Of a stretch of DNA of 64,000 nucleotides, positions 51,750 to 61,339 are shown in pieces (within the stretch, counting starts at the first letter, position 1; the number at the start of each line of letters is the position of its first letter). The notes beneath the pieces were generated by a model. That model worked only from the letters and a program-made list of their open reading frames with translations. It was not told where the DNA came from and did not search any database. The position numbers were made by a program, and so were the translations under genes. The stretch is from NCBI GenBank assembly GCA_019359075.1, contig JAHHIB010000014.1, positions 40,287 to 104,286 on the forward strand, written 5' to 3'. The stretch is from Kalymmatonema hyalinum WJT4-NPBG1. GTDB taxonomy: Bacteria; Cyanobacteriota; Cyanobacteriia; Cyanobacteriales; Nostocaceae.

Positions 51750-52985
51750 ATGATTTCATTAGCCAAGAAAACCAACACTAAAAATGCCACTACCCTACCT
51801 ATTGACGCCAATCTTGTTGTGATAGTTTGTATATCGTTAGTAGCAATTAGTGGAATACTTAGCATTAATCCTATAATGCCAAATATTGCAGAATCATTCA
51901 AGATTCCACCCCAAGAGATTGGACTAGTAATGACAATTTTTCTAATGCCAACTACAGTTGGAACTCTGATTTTCGGGGCATTAGCTGACCGTATTGGTAC
52001 GAAGAAAATCCTCATTCCTTCTCTGCTACTGTTTGGGGTTGGCGGAATATTATGCGCGTTTGCCAATAATTTTCGCAGCTTATTGGAGTGGCGGTTTTTA
52101 GCAGGTGTAGGTGCTGCTAGTTTAGAGTCTTTGGAACTCACTCTGATCAGCGATTTATATAGTGGGAAAATGCTCACTTCTGCGATGGGGTTTAACTCCG
52201 CAATGATTGGCATTGCTGCCACAATTTATCCTCTAATTGGTGGGTTCTTAGGCGAGTTGAGTTGGCGATATCCGTTTTTACTATCGGTATTAGCCTTTCC
52301 AGTAGCATTGTTAATTTCCCAGAAGCTGAAGGTCGCAAGCAAGCAAAAGAATAGTCAGAATTTGAATCTGGGCATCTATCTCAAAAATACCTGTGACAAT
52401 ATTAAGAATCCTCAAGTGTTTGGGCTACTGTTTACGGTGTTTTCCTTATTCGTGATTGAGTTAGGTACTTTCTATACGTATATCCCAATCTATGCAGGAA
52501 CTCAACTAGGTGCCTCGGTAGCAGAAATTGGTATTATTATTTGCTGTCAGTCAATAGCTTTTTCCTTTACTGCTTCTCAACTGGGATTTTTGGCAACTAA
52601 GCTTTCAGAAAAGAGCTTAATCATATCAGGTTTTCTTCTCTGTGGTTTGTCACTACTGCTTATGCCTGCAACTCATAACGCTTGGTTGCTGATCATTCCC
52701 TGTATTATATTTGGTGTATCTGCAGCCTTCGCTTTACCAACCCTGCAAGCAATGTTAGCAGGAATTGCCCCAGAAGGCTACCGGGCTGGATTTATGGCAC
52801 TCAATGTTACAGTTCAATCACTGGGAAGAGCGCTAGGTCCCTTACTCGCAGGTCTTGCTTACGGTGCTTGGGGAATGCAAGGAGTCTTTTATGCCAGTGC
52901 TGTTCTTACCATCATTACAGTTGTCGTATTTGGTTCGCTGCTAACTTCCAAAAAAACGAGAGTCGTTGAACAGCTAGAGTTGTAA
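51750..52985 (+). CDS. MFS transporter
   Basis: 411 residues with 12 predicted membrane helices. The loop between helices 2 and 3 carries GALADRIGTKKILIPS, the MFS signature. Resemblance is to the DHA1 drug/metabolite efflux branch. CAGGAG is a good ribosome site. A clear intrinsic terminator follows, so it is a single-gene unit. The substrate is unknown. Confidence 0.85.
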   Translation: MISLAKKTNTKNATTLPIDANLVVIVCISLVAISGILSINPIMPNIAESFKIPPQEIGLVMTIFLMPTTVGTLIFGALADRIGTKKILIPSLLLFGVGGILCAFANNFRSLLEWRFLAGVGAASLESLELTLISDLYSGKMLTSAMGFNSAMIGIAATIYPLIGGFLGELSWRYPFLLSVLAFPVALLISQKLKVASKQKNSQNLNLGIYLKNTCDNIKNPQVFGLLFTVFSLFVIELGTFYTYIPIYAGTQLGASVAEIGIIICCQSIAFSFTASQLGFLATKLSEKSLIISGFLLCGLSLLLMPATHNAWLLIIPCIIFGVSAAFALPTLQAMLAGIAPEGYRAGFMALNVTVQSLGRALGPLLAGLAYGAWGMQGVFYASAVLTIITVVVFGSLLTSKKTRVVEQLEL

Positions 52986-53024
52986 AATGAATTTTCGAGG
53001 GGGTAAATTTTTTATAATCGTTAG

Positions 53025-53055
53025 GGTCGAGAGAAAGATAACTACTCGACCTTTT
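53025..53055 (+). terminator. Intrinsic terminator of the MFS gene
   Basis: GGTCGAG (53025-53031) pairs with CTCGACC (53045-53051), followed by TTTTGTCTT. Confidence 0.8.
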
Positions 53056-53405
53056 GTCTTGGAAAAAACTATATATATTTTTCCCTCAAACAAGCTATTC
53101 AATTTGTTTTCCTAGTCTCGATGGAACCCCTGGCTTTTCAACGAGATTTTTGTTTTATCAAGAAAGAACTCAGAAAAGGGTCAGAATTCAGAAACTAGAA
53201 AAAATAAGAAGATTTTTGTACTCCTAAGTCATGATTCGGGTTATTGCCCTGTAGAACTTCCGCTCTTGAAAAAAGAATTCTAAGCGTACCTGACTGAATT
53301 CCCCAAATTTATCCTTGGAATCATTCTGATTTATGTGTTCTTCTCAATCTTTGTTTTTGTGATTGATAATTAACATAGTTTATTTATACATCACATTGTA
53401 AAGAT
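53056..53405. other. Intergenic region upstream of the haem-sensor gene
   Basis: 350 AT-rich bases with repeat words AGAACTCAGAAAAGGG and CAGAATTCAGAAAC (about 53165-53195). No gene is supported. The promoter for the next gene should lie near 53340-53400, but no firm elements are visible. Confidence 0.4.
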
Positions 53406-54356
53406 ATGTTAAGAATATTTTCAGAAAATCTTAACAATTTAGCATTAGCTCAAAAGCTGACCATACTACTACTCGTAATATTTCTGGGAGGAATCACCTT
53501 TAGTGGTATCGCTTTGGCTAACATCCTGAATTATAAAGCTCAAAATGAAATCACTTCCAGTGCTTTATTGCTGTTGCGAACTCTAAACTCTGTTCGCTCT
53601 TATACAAACAATGAAGTCACTCCACACTTGGAGGCGAGTTTAGGGGATCAGGGTTTTTTACCGCAAATTGTCCCTGCTTATTCGTCCCGTAAAGTCTTTG
53701 ATGCCCTACGTAAAGATAACAATTCCTATCAGGACTTTTTGTATAAAGAAGCGATGCTAAATCCCACTAATCCTCAAGACATGGCTGATAGCTTTGAAAC
53801 AGAGATTATACAAAATTTCGGTCAGAACAAAAATGTGCAACAAACGTCAGGATATCGTTCTTTTCAAGGAGAAAAATACTTTTATGTTGCTCGCCCCTTA
53901 GCTATCAATGATGCTAGTTGCTTGAGATGTCACAGTACCCCTGAAGTTGCACCCAAGGAAATGATTAAGATCTATGGAGATCAAAATGGTATGGGGTGGA
54001 AATTGAATGAAGTTTTGGGGACTCAAATTGTTTCTGTACCAACGAATGAAGTTTTGCAAAACACTCGTCAATCTTTGATTTTGGTGATGGGTATTGTGAC
54101 GATAATTTTTGCGATCGCCATCTACATGGCTAACTTTTGGCTGAAGCGGTATGTTGTTCGACCAATCAAACGCGTCGTTAGGGTTGCAGAAGCTGTAAGT
54201 ACGGGTGATATGGAGGCTGATTTTGAGAAAGTATCCAACGATGAAGTCGGCAGTTTGGTGGAAGCCTTTACACGTATGAAGTTGAGTTTGGTGATGGCAA
54301 TTAGAAGGTTAGAGCAATACCGTGTAGACCATCGCGAACCCCACGATAAGTTATGA
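53406..54356 (+). CDS. Tll0287-like haem-sensor protein with HAMP domain
   Basis: 316 residues. Membrane helix 1 lies at about 15-40. A periplasmic Tll0287-like domain (about 45-215) contains a c-type haem site CLRCH (Cys172, Cys175, His176). A second membrane helix (about 225-245) follows, then a HAMP linker (RPIKRVVRVAEAVSTGDMEA). It ends about 45 residues after the HAMP with no kinase, cyclase or methyl-accepting domain. It probably senses redox state, O2 or NO through the haem and passes the signal to a separate partner. The stop is 56 bases from the convergent flavoprotein gene. Confidence 0.85.
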   Translation: MLRIFSENLNNLALAQKLTILLLVIFLGGITFSGIALANILNYKAQNEITSSALLLLRTLNSVRSYTNNEVTPHLEASLGDQGFLPQIVPAYSSRKVFDALRKDNNSYQDFLYKEAMLNPTNPQDMADSFETEIIQNFGQNKNVQQTSGYRSFQGEKYFYVARPLAINDASCLRCHSTPEVAPKEMIKIYGDQNGMGWKLNEVLGTQIVSVPTNEVLQNTRQSLILVMGIVTIIFAIAIYMANFWLKRYVVRPIKRVVRVAEAVSTGDMEADFEKVSNDEVGSLVEAFTRMKLSLVMAIRRLEQYRVDHREPHDKL

Positions 54357-54412
54357 CGCTGCTAAAGTTGTAGAATATAAAGCAAAAATTGAGCTAGTTG
54401 TTCTAACTTGTT

Positions 54413-55429
54413 TCAAGCGGTGGGTAAAGTTTTGGTGGAAGTGGCTTGAGGCATTTGTACCGGATGTTTAGGTCCGACCGAGGAGCGCAAATCTCGCCAG
54501 ATTTGAGTAGCAGCCAATGCCCCGTCCGCTGCGGCAACTACAACTTGATTAAGTCCGACTTTGAGATCGCCGATCGCAAAGATGCGAGGATGGGAGGTAC
54601 GTGCCATTTTATCAGTGACCAAATTGTCGCCGTGCTTTTCTAGATTAAACCTCTCTAGATAATCAGCGTGATACTTCGATCCCATTGAAATCAATCCAGC
54701 ATCTAGCTCTATTACCCTGCCATCTTCTAGTTCCACACCGTTCATCTGATGGTCTTCACCTAGGAATTGCTTGATTGGGGTTTCGACCACCTGATAGCCG
54801 TGCTCGTGTAATTTCTGACGCAACTCATCTGCGACTTCAAACAGTCCGTGAGTGAACAACGTGATATGAGGGGTAAACCAACCGAGTGGAAAAACGACTT
54901 CCGCATTGCTGAGACTGTTGGCAAATACTCCCACTTTTTTATCATTCATTTCATAACCATCACAAATTAAACAGACGTGCAGATTGTAGCCTGCATAGTC
55001 ATACACGTTTCGCATATTGTCTAAGTTAGGTAAGTAGTCAATGATGCCACTGGCAGCAACCAGGTACTTCGAGCGAAACGTCTGATAGATACTGTCGTGT
55101 CTGCCAATTTTGACCCGCACAGCAAAAGTTTCTCCCTCATCTACGATGTCCTCTACAAAACTATCCAGCATATCACCGCCGAGCGAGAGGTAGTGTTCCT
55201 TACCTTGCCGCAGCAAAGATCGCCCTGGGGTATCCGGTGGCAATCCCAGATAGTTATGGAGTTCTTGCATCCAGAAGGAACGGGCTTTGCCTTTGTCGAT
55301 AATCAAACTCGAAAGAAGATAGCGTTGCAGGTAAATGCCAACAGACAATCCACCTGCTCCACCACCGACAACAATCACGTCATAAACATGATCGGCACGT
55401 TCTGAGAGATTTTGCTTTGTCAGTTTCAT
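54413..55429 (-). CDS. Thioredoxin reductase-like flavoprotein
   Basis: 338 residues from ATG 55429, which has GGAG six bases upstream; an ATG 36 bases earlier lacks one. FAD-binding VIVVGGGAGGLSVGIYL, the redox pair CLIC (Cys153, Cys156) in HVCLICDGYEM, and the second FAD motif HPRIFAIGDLKVGLNQVVVAA. The NADPH-binding GxGxxA/G motif is weak (VGVFANSLSNAEVV). That is unlike ordinary thioredoxin reductase and closer to the cyanobacterial ferredoxin-type or two-flavin disulfide reductases. It would reduce a thioredoxin-like partner. The electron donor is uncertain. Confidence 0.75.
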   Translation of the reverse strand: MKLTKQNLSERADHVYDVIVVGGGAGGLSVGIYLQRYLLSSLIIDKGKARSFWMQELHNYLGLPPDTPGRSLLRQGKEHYLSLGGDMLDSFVEDIVDEGETFAVRVKIGRHDSIYQTFRSKYLVAASGIIDYLPNLDNMRNVYDYAGYNLHVCLICDGYEMNDKKVGVFANSLSNAEVVFPLGWFTPHITLFTHGLFEVADELRQKLHEHGYQVVETPIKQFLGEDHQMNGVELEDGRVIELDAGLISMGSKYHADYLERFNLEKHGDNLVTDKMARTSHPRIFAIGDLKVGLNQVVVAAADGALAATQIWRDLRSSVGPKHPVQMPQATSTKTLPTA

Positions 55430-55795
55430 AGCACGCTCCAAGATGCGATTGCAAATACAAATCAATCCTGATTAAGCACAGATACGAAACAACAACAAGT
55501 TAATGATTGTGTTTCAGTTGACATTTTGACTGGCTATAGATGCTTACAGCATAGGGCTGTTCCATCACTCTCTTCAGAGAAAAAAGAAGAATCGTTGCTA
55601 CACAAGAGTTTCAGGCAAAACTGATGATTATATAGCGCAACTCAATTGATCGTTAGTTAAGGGTGATGGTTCTACAGTAGTTTGTACCATAATTTTGCAA
55701 CCTTCACCTTATAAGAACGACGCATGAAGAGTAGCAAGCACGCTATGTGCTTACTACAAATCAAGCTTAAGAAAGCAGTTATTTTTTTGATGCTT
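55430..55795. other. Intergenic region upstream of the flavoprotein gene
   Basis: No gene is supported. It holds a degenerate GTAGCAAGCAC...GTGCTTACTAC hairpin at about 55730-55757, a relative of the GTAGTAAGC family, which may end transcription of the porin gene. Confidence 0.45.
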
Positions 55796-57664
55796 TTAAA
55801 AGGAAAATACTGTACGGAGTGTACCTGTCACAATTGTGCCGTTGCTTTCTTCATTTCCAGCATGGGTAATGACTTGAACTGTTGGTGTGACTTGGATATT
55901 TCGGCTAAACGGGTAGTTATAAAACGCCTCGAAATTGGTCTGAGTTGAATCGCCGATTTGATTGACAACAAATGGCTGAGCAACAGCAATTCCTGCTAAA
56001 GCACCGCGTGTAAACAAGTCTCGCACCCCAACCCCTGCCATCCAGTAATTGGGTTTGATATCGCCAAAGGCGGTGTTATCAAAGTTACCATAACCGTAGC
56101 GACCAAAAATACCAAACTTTTCTGCAAGGGTCAGTTCAACATTCACACCATAGCTATCAAAGCGGTTGGTAAATAGTTCGCCACCACTATATTGCAGACG
56201 TATGGCGAATGCCCTGGAAGGGGCATATTCTAGTTCTACAGTACCTTGAAAAGTATCTCCAAAAAAGCCGCGATCGCCTGTAATACTGGGATCAGTATTG
56301 GGAGCGTCATTAGCAGCAGCAAATTGCCTAGGATATAGTATACCTGGGAATGTTGAAAGACCCTGAAGCACTCCCCTTCCCTGTTGGATAGGATTGGCTG
56401 CATCTGTTGCGGCATACAACGCCCGCACGGAAAATGGTCCATTACGAGGTTTCCAATCAATTGCTGCCCCTGCACTCGCACCGTTAATTGGGAACAGAAC
56501 AAAGTTATTTACAAAAGCTAGAGTGCTAAAGTCTCGGAAACTGAGGTAAGCGTAACTGTTGAAGTCAACAAAATCGGTTGGGAAAAAACTTGGACCAACA
56601 GAGACCCTAAAGTCTTTAGCGAGTAGAAAGCTGTAATACAGTCTGCTGATCTCTACATCACCATTTGTGGGTGGCTTGATTGAGTAGTCTAAAACACTAC
56701 CAAAATTTGGCTCGAGTAAACCCGCAGCATTGTCTCTCCCAGCATCAACTGGTTGATCATTAAAACCACTTCCAGTGTCAAGGCGAATTTTCAGCAAGTC
56801 AGTTCCACGAAAGCTGGTGTTTAAATCGATACCTGCTCGGAACAAGATTGTGGGATTAGGTTGGCTGGTGATTGGATTACTTCTGGGGTTAGCAGGGTCA
56901 ACTCTGACAGCGGGGTCAATAATGCGATCGCCCGAAAACCCACCAGCATTCACAGAGATAATTGCCTGACCTTGCAGCTTGGTCGTTGTGGAAAACTGAT
57001 TGGCTTCGAGTTCAGCGCTACGTGCTTCTAGCACATCTACCCGACCTCGTAAAGTTGCTAACTCAGGAGTGAACTCCTCCTGTAGCTTTTGCAAAGTTGC
57101 TAAGTCTTCTTTTCTGACCAAATCTGTTGTTGCGGTCGCTATCAGTTCATTAACGCGGTCTAAACAAGCATTCAGTCCAGCCGCAAACTCATAACGCGTC
57201 ATCGCGCGATTCCCGCGATAAGTACCATTAGGATACCCAGCAATACAACCATAGCGTTCAACCAGCGACTGCAATGCCTGAAAAGCCCAATCAGTAGGTT
57301 GGACATCACTCAGTTGATTAACATTTGTCACCTGACTCATTCCAGGCGTGCTTTTTTTTACCTGGTTTTGACTGACGAAGTTTCCTGCACCACCTGAAGC
57401 GGAAGGTATTTCACCGGGTTGGACATTACTCAGTTGATTGACATTTGTCACCTGATTCATTTCAGGCGTGTTTTTTTTAACCTGATTTTGACTGACTAAA
57501 TTTGCTGCATCATTTGAAGCGGAGGGTACTTGCGCCCTTGTTGAAGATGTCCCTAAAAGTAATAAACTCAGCAGGCTGACTCCAGAAGCAATTGTATGAG
57601 CCAGAAATTTTTCGTAAACTTGGGCTTTTACAGTAGGATTTTCAGACACTTTCTTCTTCTGCAT
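55796..57664 (-). CDS. SLH-domain OprB-type porin (iron uptake porin family)
   Basis: 622 residues. A signal peptide (about 18-46, TIASGVSLLSLLLLGTSS then TRAQ) leads to a Gln/Asn-rich region with a 40-residue tandem duplication. One SLH domain follows (about 125-175: TDWAFQALQSLVERYGCIAG, YEFAAGLNACLDRVN), then a short coiled coil (about 185-225) and a beta-barrel ending in Phe (TGTLRTVFSF). This is the standard major outer-membrane porin of cyanobacteria: SLH binds the cell wall and the barrel passes ions and small solutes. The coordinates include the full signal sequence. Confidence 0.9.
   Translation of the reverse strand: MQKKKVSENPTVKAQVYEKFLAHTIASGVSLLSLLLLGTSSTRAQVPSASNDAANLVSQNQVKKNTPEMNQVTNVNQLSNVQPGEIPSASGGAGNFVSQNQVKKSTPGMSQVTNVNQLSDVQPTDWAFQALQSLVERYGCIAGYPNGTYRGNRAMTRYEFAAGLNACLDRVNELIATATTDLVRKEDLATLQKLQEEFTPELATLRGRVDVLEARSAELEANQFSTTTKLQGQAIISVNAGGFSGDRIIDPAVRVDPANPRSNPITSQPNPTILFRAGIDLNTSFRGTDLLKIRLDTGSGFNDQPVDAGRDNAAGLLEPNFGSVLDYSIKPPTNGDVEISRLYYSFLLAKDFRVSVGPSFFPTDFVDFNSYAYLSFRDFSTLAFVNNFVLFPINGASAGAAIDWKPRNGPFSVRALYAATDAANPIQQGRGVLQGLSTFPGILYPRQFAAANDAPNTDPSITGDRGFFGDTFQGTVELEYAPSRAFAIRLQYSGGELFTNRFDSYGVNVELTLAEKFGIFGRYGYGNFDNTAFGDIKPNYWMAGVGVRDLFTRGALAGIAVAQPFVVNQIGDSTQTNFEAFYNYPFSRNIQVTPTVQVITHAGNEESNGTIVTGTLRTVFSF
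57301..57540. repeat. 120-bp tandem duplication in the porin gene
   Basis: 57301-57420 and 57421-57540 are two adjacent copies, nearly identical except for about the last ten bases. They encode two versions of a 40-residue segment with VSQNQVKK and QVTNVNQLS(D/N)VQP, just before the SLH domain. Confidence 0.85.
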
Positions 57665-57871
57665 CTCGTTAATTTTGATATCAAAAATTAAATTTTTGTG
57701 TGAGGAGAAATGATAATAATTTTAGGCACTTTGAAACTAAAGTGCCTAAAGTTGAAAAGAGTCGTTTAACGACAAACTTATTATCTAATAAAACTAACTG
57801 AAAAAAGCAGAAAATGTCTTAAAATTACAAATTTGAGCAGTTTATATGATGTTTTAAATATCACAAACTTC

Positions 57872-57920
57872 GTAGTAAGCACTGTCTTTGCTGATATTAA
57901 GCAAAGACAGTGCTTACTAC
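57872..57920. repeat. GTAGTAAGCACTGTC hairpin after trpB
   Basis: GTAGTAAGCACTGTCTTTGCT (from 57872) is complementary to AGCAAAGACAGTGCTTACTA followed by C (to 57920). It lies 17 bases beyond the trpB stop and could stop or protect the trp transcript. Confidence 0.75.
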
Positions 57921-57936
57921 AAACCCTTCAAGACAT

Positions 57937-59184
57937 TTAGAAAGTATCCAAGAATTTCGCAACTGTATGCACATCCTTGTCACCACGTCCAGAACAGTTG
58001 ATAACAATTCTGGGGCTACCAGTCAGTTGCGGACAAAGAGTTTCTAGGAAAGCAATGGCGTGGGATGTTTCCAGTGCCGGAATAATTCCTTCGAGTTGGG
58101 ACAGACGCTTAAATGCCTCCAATGCCTGCTGGTCAGTTATACTGTAATATTCAGCACGTTGAACATCCTTTAAATAACTATGTTCTGGACCGACACCGGG
58201 ATAATCTAACCCAGCACTGACAGAGTGCGCTTCGACAATTTGACCATCGCCATCTTGCAGAACATAACTCATTGCTCCGTGCAAAACACCGGGTCTACCA
58301 AGTGTCAAAGTTGCCGCGTGTTTTTCAGTATCAATCCCTTCACCTGCTGCCTCAATTCCAATCAAGCGTACAGATGGTTCGTTGACAAATTCATGGAAAA
58401 GCCCAATAGCATTGGAACCTCCACCAACACAAGCAAGCAGAATATCTGGCAGTCCGCCCCATTTTTCTTGGGACTGGGCGCGAGTTTCCTTGCCAATGAT
58501 CGCTTGAAAATCTCGCACCATCATTGGGTAGGGATGGGGTCCAGCAACGGAACCTAAAATGTAGTGAGTGGTTTCTACATTCGTTACCCAATCCCGAATT
58601 GCTTCACTCGTCGCATCCTTGAGGGTTCCGGTTCCCGCCTCTACAGGACTGACTTCTGCCCCCATCAATCGCATCCGAAACACATTCAGGGCTTGTCGTT
58701 CCATGTCATGGATGCCCATGTAAATCAGGCACTTTAAGCCAAAACGGGCGCAGACTGTCGCGGTTGCAACACCATGCTGACCTGCTCCGGTTTCCGCAAT
58801 AATCCGCTGTTTGCCCATACGTTTCGCGAGTAACACCTGAGCTAAGGCGTTATTAATTTTGTGAGCGCCTGTATGGTTTAAATCTTCGCGTTTTAAGTAA
58901 ATTTGCGGTCCAGTGCCATCTGGCTTGGCATAGTGCTTGGTGAGGCGTTCCGCAAAGTAGAGGGGAGTAGCGCGTCCAACGTAGTCGCGTAAGAGTGCCT
59001 GTAGTTCGTTTTGAAAATCCGGGTCGTTGCGGTATTGCTGATACGCGGCTTCTAATTCACTGAGTGCCGGCATTAATGTTTCAGGGACATACTTACCCCC
59101 AAATTGACCAAACCGACCGAGGATATCTGGTTGTTGATGAGTCTGTGGAGTAGAAAGATTTGTGTTTTGAGTGTTTGCTAACAT
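57937..59184 (-). CDS. trpB: Tryptophan synthase beta chain
   Basis: 415 residues. [19 protein letters not shown] at the N-terminus, the PLP lysine Lys109 in [13 protein letters not shown], and the phosphate loop [10 protein letters not shown]. It joins indole and serine to make tryptophan. It is the last gene of the trp set, 211 bases after trpA because of an inserted repeat. Confidence 0.95.
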   Translation of the reverse strand: MLANTQNTNLSTPQTHQQPDILGRFGQFGGKYVPETLMPALSELEAAYQQYRNDPDFQNELQALLRDYVGRATPLYFAERLTKHYAKPDGTGPQIYLKREDLNHTGAHKINNALAQVLLAKRMGKQRIIAETGAGQHGVATATVCARFGLKCLIYMGIHDMERQALNVFRMRLMGAEVSPVEAGTGTLKDATSEAIRDWVTNVETTHYILGSVAGPHPYPMMVRDFQAIIGKETRAQSQEKWGGLPDILLACVGGGSNAIGLFHEFVNEPSVRLIGIEAAGEGIDTEKHAATLTLGRPGVLHGAMSYVLQDGDGQIVEAHSVSAGLDYPGVGPEHSYLKDVQRAEYYSITDQQALEAFKRLSQLEGIIPALETSHAIAFLETLCPQLTGSPRIVINCSGRGDKDVHTVAKFLDTF

Positions 59185-59239
59185 GAAATTTCCTGAATTT
59201 GTAATATGGAGTTTGAAATTTTCAGGGCTTACGCGAATT

Positions 59240-59344
59240 TATAACGCTTCTCGTTTGAATGAAGTTTATTCATCTGTGTCCCATGAGTGTCCATCTGTGG
59301 TTCTTATTTCTTGATGTATTCGATTCAACCCCCGAACCGCTATA
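59240..59344 (-). mobile_element. MITE-like element, TATAGCG family, copy C
   Basis: 105 bp in inverted orientation: TATAACGCTTCTC at the left and GAACCGCTATA at the right. The interior (CATCTGTGTCCCATGAGTGT, CATCTGTGGTTCTTATTTC) is the reverse complement of copy A. It lies between trpA and trpB. Confidence 0.75.
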
Positions 59345-59395
59345 TTTAAGCGCAGTAGGCAACACAGAGAAAAAGATGGCGTAAGCCCAAAATGG

Positions 59396-60211
59396 TTAAT
59401 TTTTAATTTTTACAGTGGGGGTAATAGATGCCTTCAAATCGTTACAAAAATCTCTAATAGCTCGCAGCCCACGATATGGTGTAGTTTCTGCCAAACGTTG
59501 CACAAAGGCGCTTCCCACAATCACTGCATCAGCGCCCCAGTCTTTAACTTGACGGGCTTGTTCTGGAGTGGAGATGCCAAAACCAACAGCAATTGGTTTG
59601 TCAGTTACACTGCGGATTTCAGTGAGTACGTCTTTCACCCGCGTTTGCAACTCAGAGCGTACACCTGTCACACCTGTGACACTTACCAGGTAAATAAAAC
59701 CACGAGATTGACGGGCGATCGCCTCAATTCGTTCTTTTGAGCTGTTAGGAGTGACTAACAATGTGACTTCAATCCCTTGAGTATCCGCCTGCTGTAACAA
59801 ATCATCTGCTTCTTCCAAAGGTAAATCGGGTACAACCAACCCCTTGATTCCAGAAGCTGCAACTTGCTTGAGGAACTGCTCAGCGCCCAGATTTAAAATT
59901 GGGTTGTAATAAGTAAACAGGATGATAGGCGATCGCAACTTACGAGTGGCTGACTGCGCCATCTGTAAAACATGAGCTAAGCGAGTCCCCCCCTTAAGGG
60001 CGCGAGTCGCAGCCGCTTGAATGACAGGTCCATCAGCCAATGGGTCAGAATAGGGAACTCCCAGTTCAATGAAATCTGCACCACTAGCATCCAAAATTCC
60101 CAACGCTTCGGCTGTCGTTTCCAAATCAGGATCGCCAGCTGTAATAAAAGGAATTAAAGCGCATTGGTTTTGTGCGCGTAAAGATTCAAAGTGTCCGGAG
60201 ATAGTACTCAT
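59396..60211 (-). CDS. trpA: Tryptophan synthase alpha chain
   Basis: 271 residues. [15 protein letters not shown], catalytic Glu49 in [16 protein letters not shown] with Asp60, then [11 protein letters not shown] and [12 protein letters not shown]. It cleaves indole-3-glycerol phosphate to indole for TrpB. It lies 71 bases after trpC. Confidence 0.95.
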   Translation of the reverse strand: MSTISGHFESLRAQNQCALIPFITAGDPDLETTAEALGILDASGADFIELGVPYSDPLADGPVIQAAATRALKGGTRLAHVLQMAQSATRKLRSPIILFTYYNPILNLGAEQFLKQVAASGIKGLVVPDLPLEEADDLLQQADTQGIEVTLLVTPNSSKERIEAIARQSRGFIYLVSVTGVTGVRSELQTRVKDVLTEIRSVTDKPIAVGFGISTPEQARQVKDWGADAVIVGSAFVQRLAETTPYRGLRAIRDFCNDLKASITPTVKIKN

Positions 60212-60282
60212 CTTAATTAATTACCGAAAGCCAACAATAAGTTAATAGGGGAAAGACAGAATCAAAAATGCAATATTCAAGA

Positions 60283-61134
60283 TCAATGAATCCTTAATTC
60301 CTTCACAGCTTGCTCTAAATCAGCTTGCTTAACTAAAGATTCTCCAATCAATACAGCTTCAGCTCCCGCTTGGGCGACAAAAGCTAAATCAGAAGATGTA
60401 TATAAACCAGACTCACTGACAACCGTAATGTCTAAACTTCTTAACTTTTCTTTACGTTCTGACAACAAGTGTTTAGTCGTTTCTAAGTCAAGGTTAAAGT
60501 CTTCCAAATTGCGGTTGTTAATGCCAACAAGTTGCACATTTGATAATGCCAGCACTCGGTCAAGTTCAGTTAAAGTATGCACTTCCACCAAGGCAGTCAT
60601 GCCTAAATCATGAATAATGTGCAGAAAATCTTGCAGTGTTTCGTCGCTTAAGATAGCTGCAATCAGTAGCACTGCATCAGCACCATTGACTCGTGCTTTG
60701 TAAATTTGGTAAGGGTCTATGACAAACTCTTTGCAAAGTAGCGGCAACCCTACACTCTTTCTAATAAGTCGCAAATTCTCAAAACTGCCCTGAAAAAATT
60801 TCTCGTCAGTTAACACAGAAATACAACTTGCACCACCTCGCTCATATGCAGAAGCAATTTTCACCGGTTCAAAATCAGCACGAATGACTCCTTTACTTGG
60901 TGAGGCTTTCTTGACCTCCGCAATAATGCTGGGCTTGATGGGATTTTGCCGTAAAGCATTCAAGAAATTTCGCACAGCAGGAGCAAGGCTAATTTGAAGC
61001 TTTAAATCGGAAGACGGCAGTTGCTCTTTCATGACGGCAACTTCTTGCTGTTTGTGCCAAACAATTTCTTCGAGAATATGGCGCGGTTTGGCGGACTGTG
61101 CAGTTATTTCTGGTTGAGAGTGATAATTCAGCAT
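60283..61134 (-). CDS. trpC: Indole-3-glycerol phosphate synthase
   Basis: 283 residues, full length. [52 protein letters not shown] and VSESGL. It closes the indole ring from the phosphoribosyl-anthranilate derivative. No TrpD or TrpF gene is seen in the window. Confidence 0.95.
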   Translation of the reverse strand: MLNYHSQPEITAQSAKPRHILEEIVWHKQQEVAVMKEQLPSSDLKLQISLAPAVRNFLNALRQNPIKPSIIAEVKKASPSKGVIRADFEPVKIASAYERGGASCISVLTDEKFFQGSFENLRLIRKSVGLPLLCKEFVIDPYQIYKARVNGADAVLLIAAILSDETLQDFLHIIHDLGMTALVEVHTLTELDRVLALSNVQLVGINNRNLEDFNLDLETTKHLLSERKEKLRSLDITVVSESGLYTSSDLAFVAQAGAEAVLIGESLVKQADLEQAVKELRIH

Positions 61135-61167
61135 CTTTTTTTATAGCGGTTAAAGGTGATTCAATTT

Positions 61168-61339
61168 GATCCCCCCAACCCCCCTTTCCAAGGGGGGCTA
61201 ATACCGTTTCACTTTAAGGTTGATACAAATAGGCAGCAGGGGAGCTCTTGAGCAGAGGAGCCGCGGAGAAAAGATTTGTATCACCAATTTCGTGAAATGG
61301 TATAAGTTCCCCCCTTTGTAAGGGGGGCAGGGGGGGATC
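61168..61339. mobile_element. Nested palindromic repeat between trpE and trpC
   Basis: The outer arms GATCCCCCC (61168) and GGGGGGATC (ending 61339) with inner AAGGGGGG and CCCCCCTTTGTAAGG resemble the core of the 20212 element. Inside them, 61199-61305 is a second element with inverted ends TAATACCGTTTCAC and GTGAAATGGTATAA and inner TTGATACAAAT / ATTTGTATCA. The outer end lies directly against the trpE stop codon. Confidence 0.65.
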
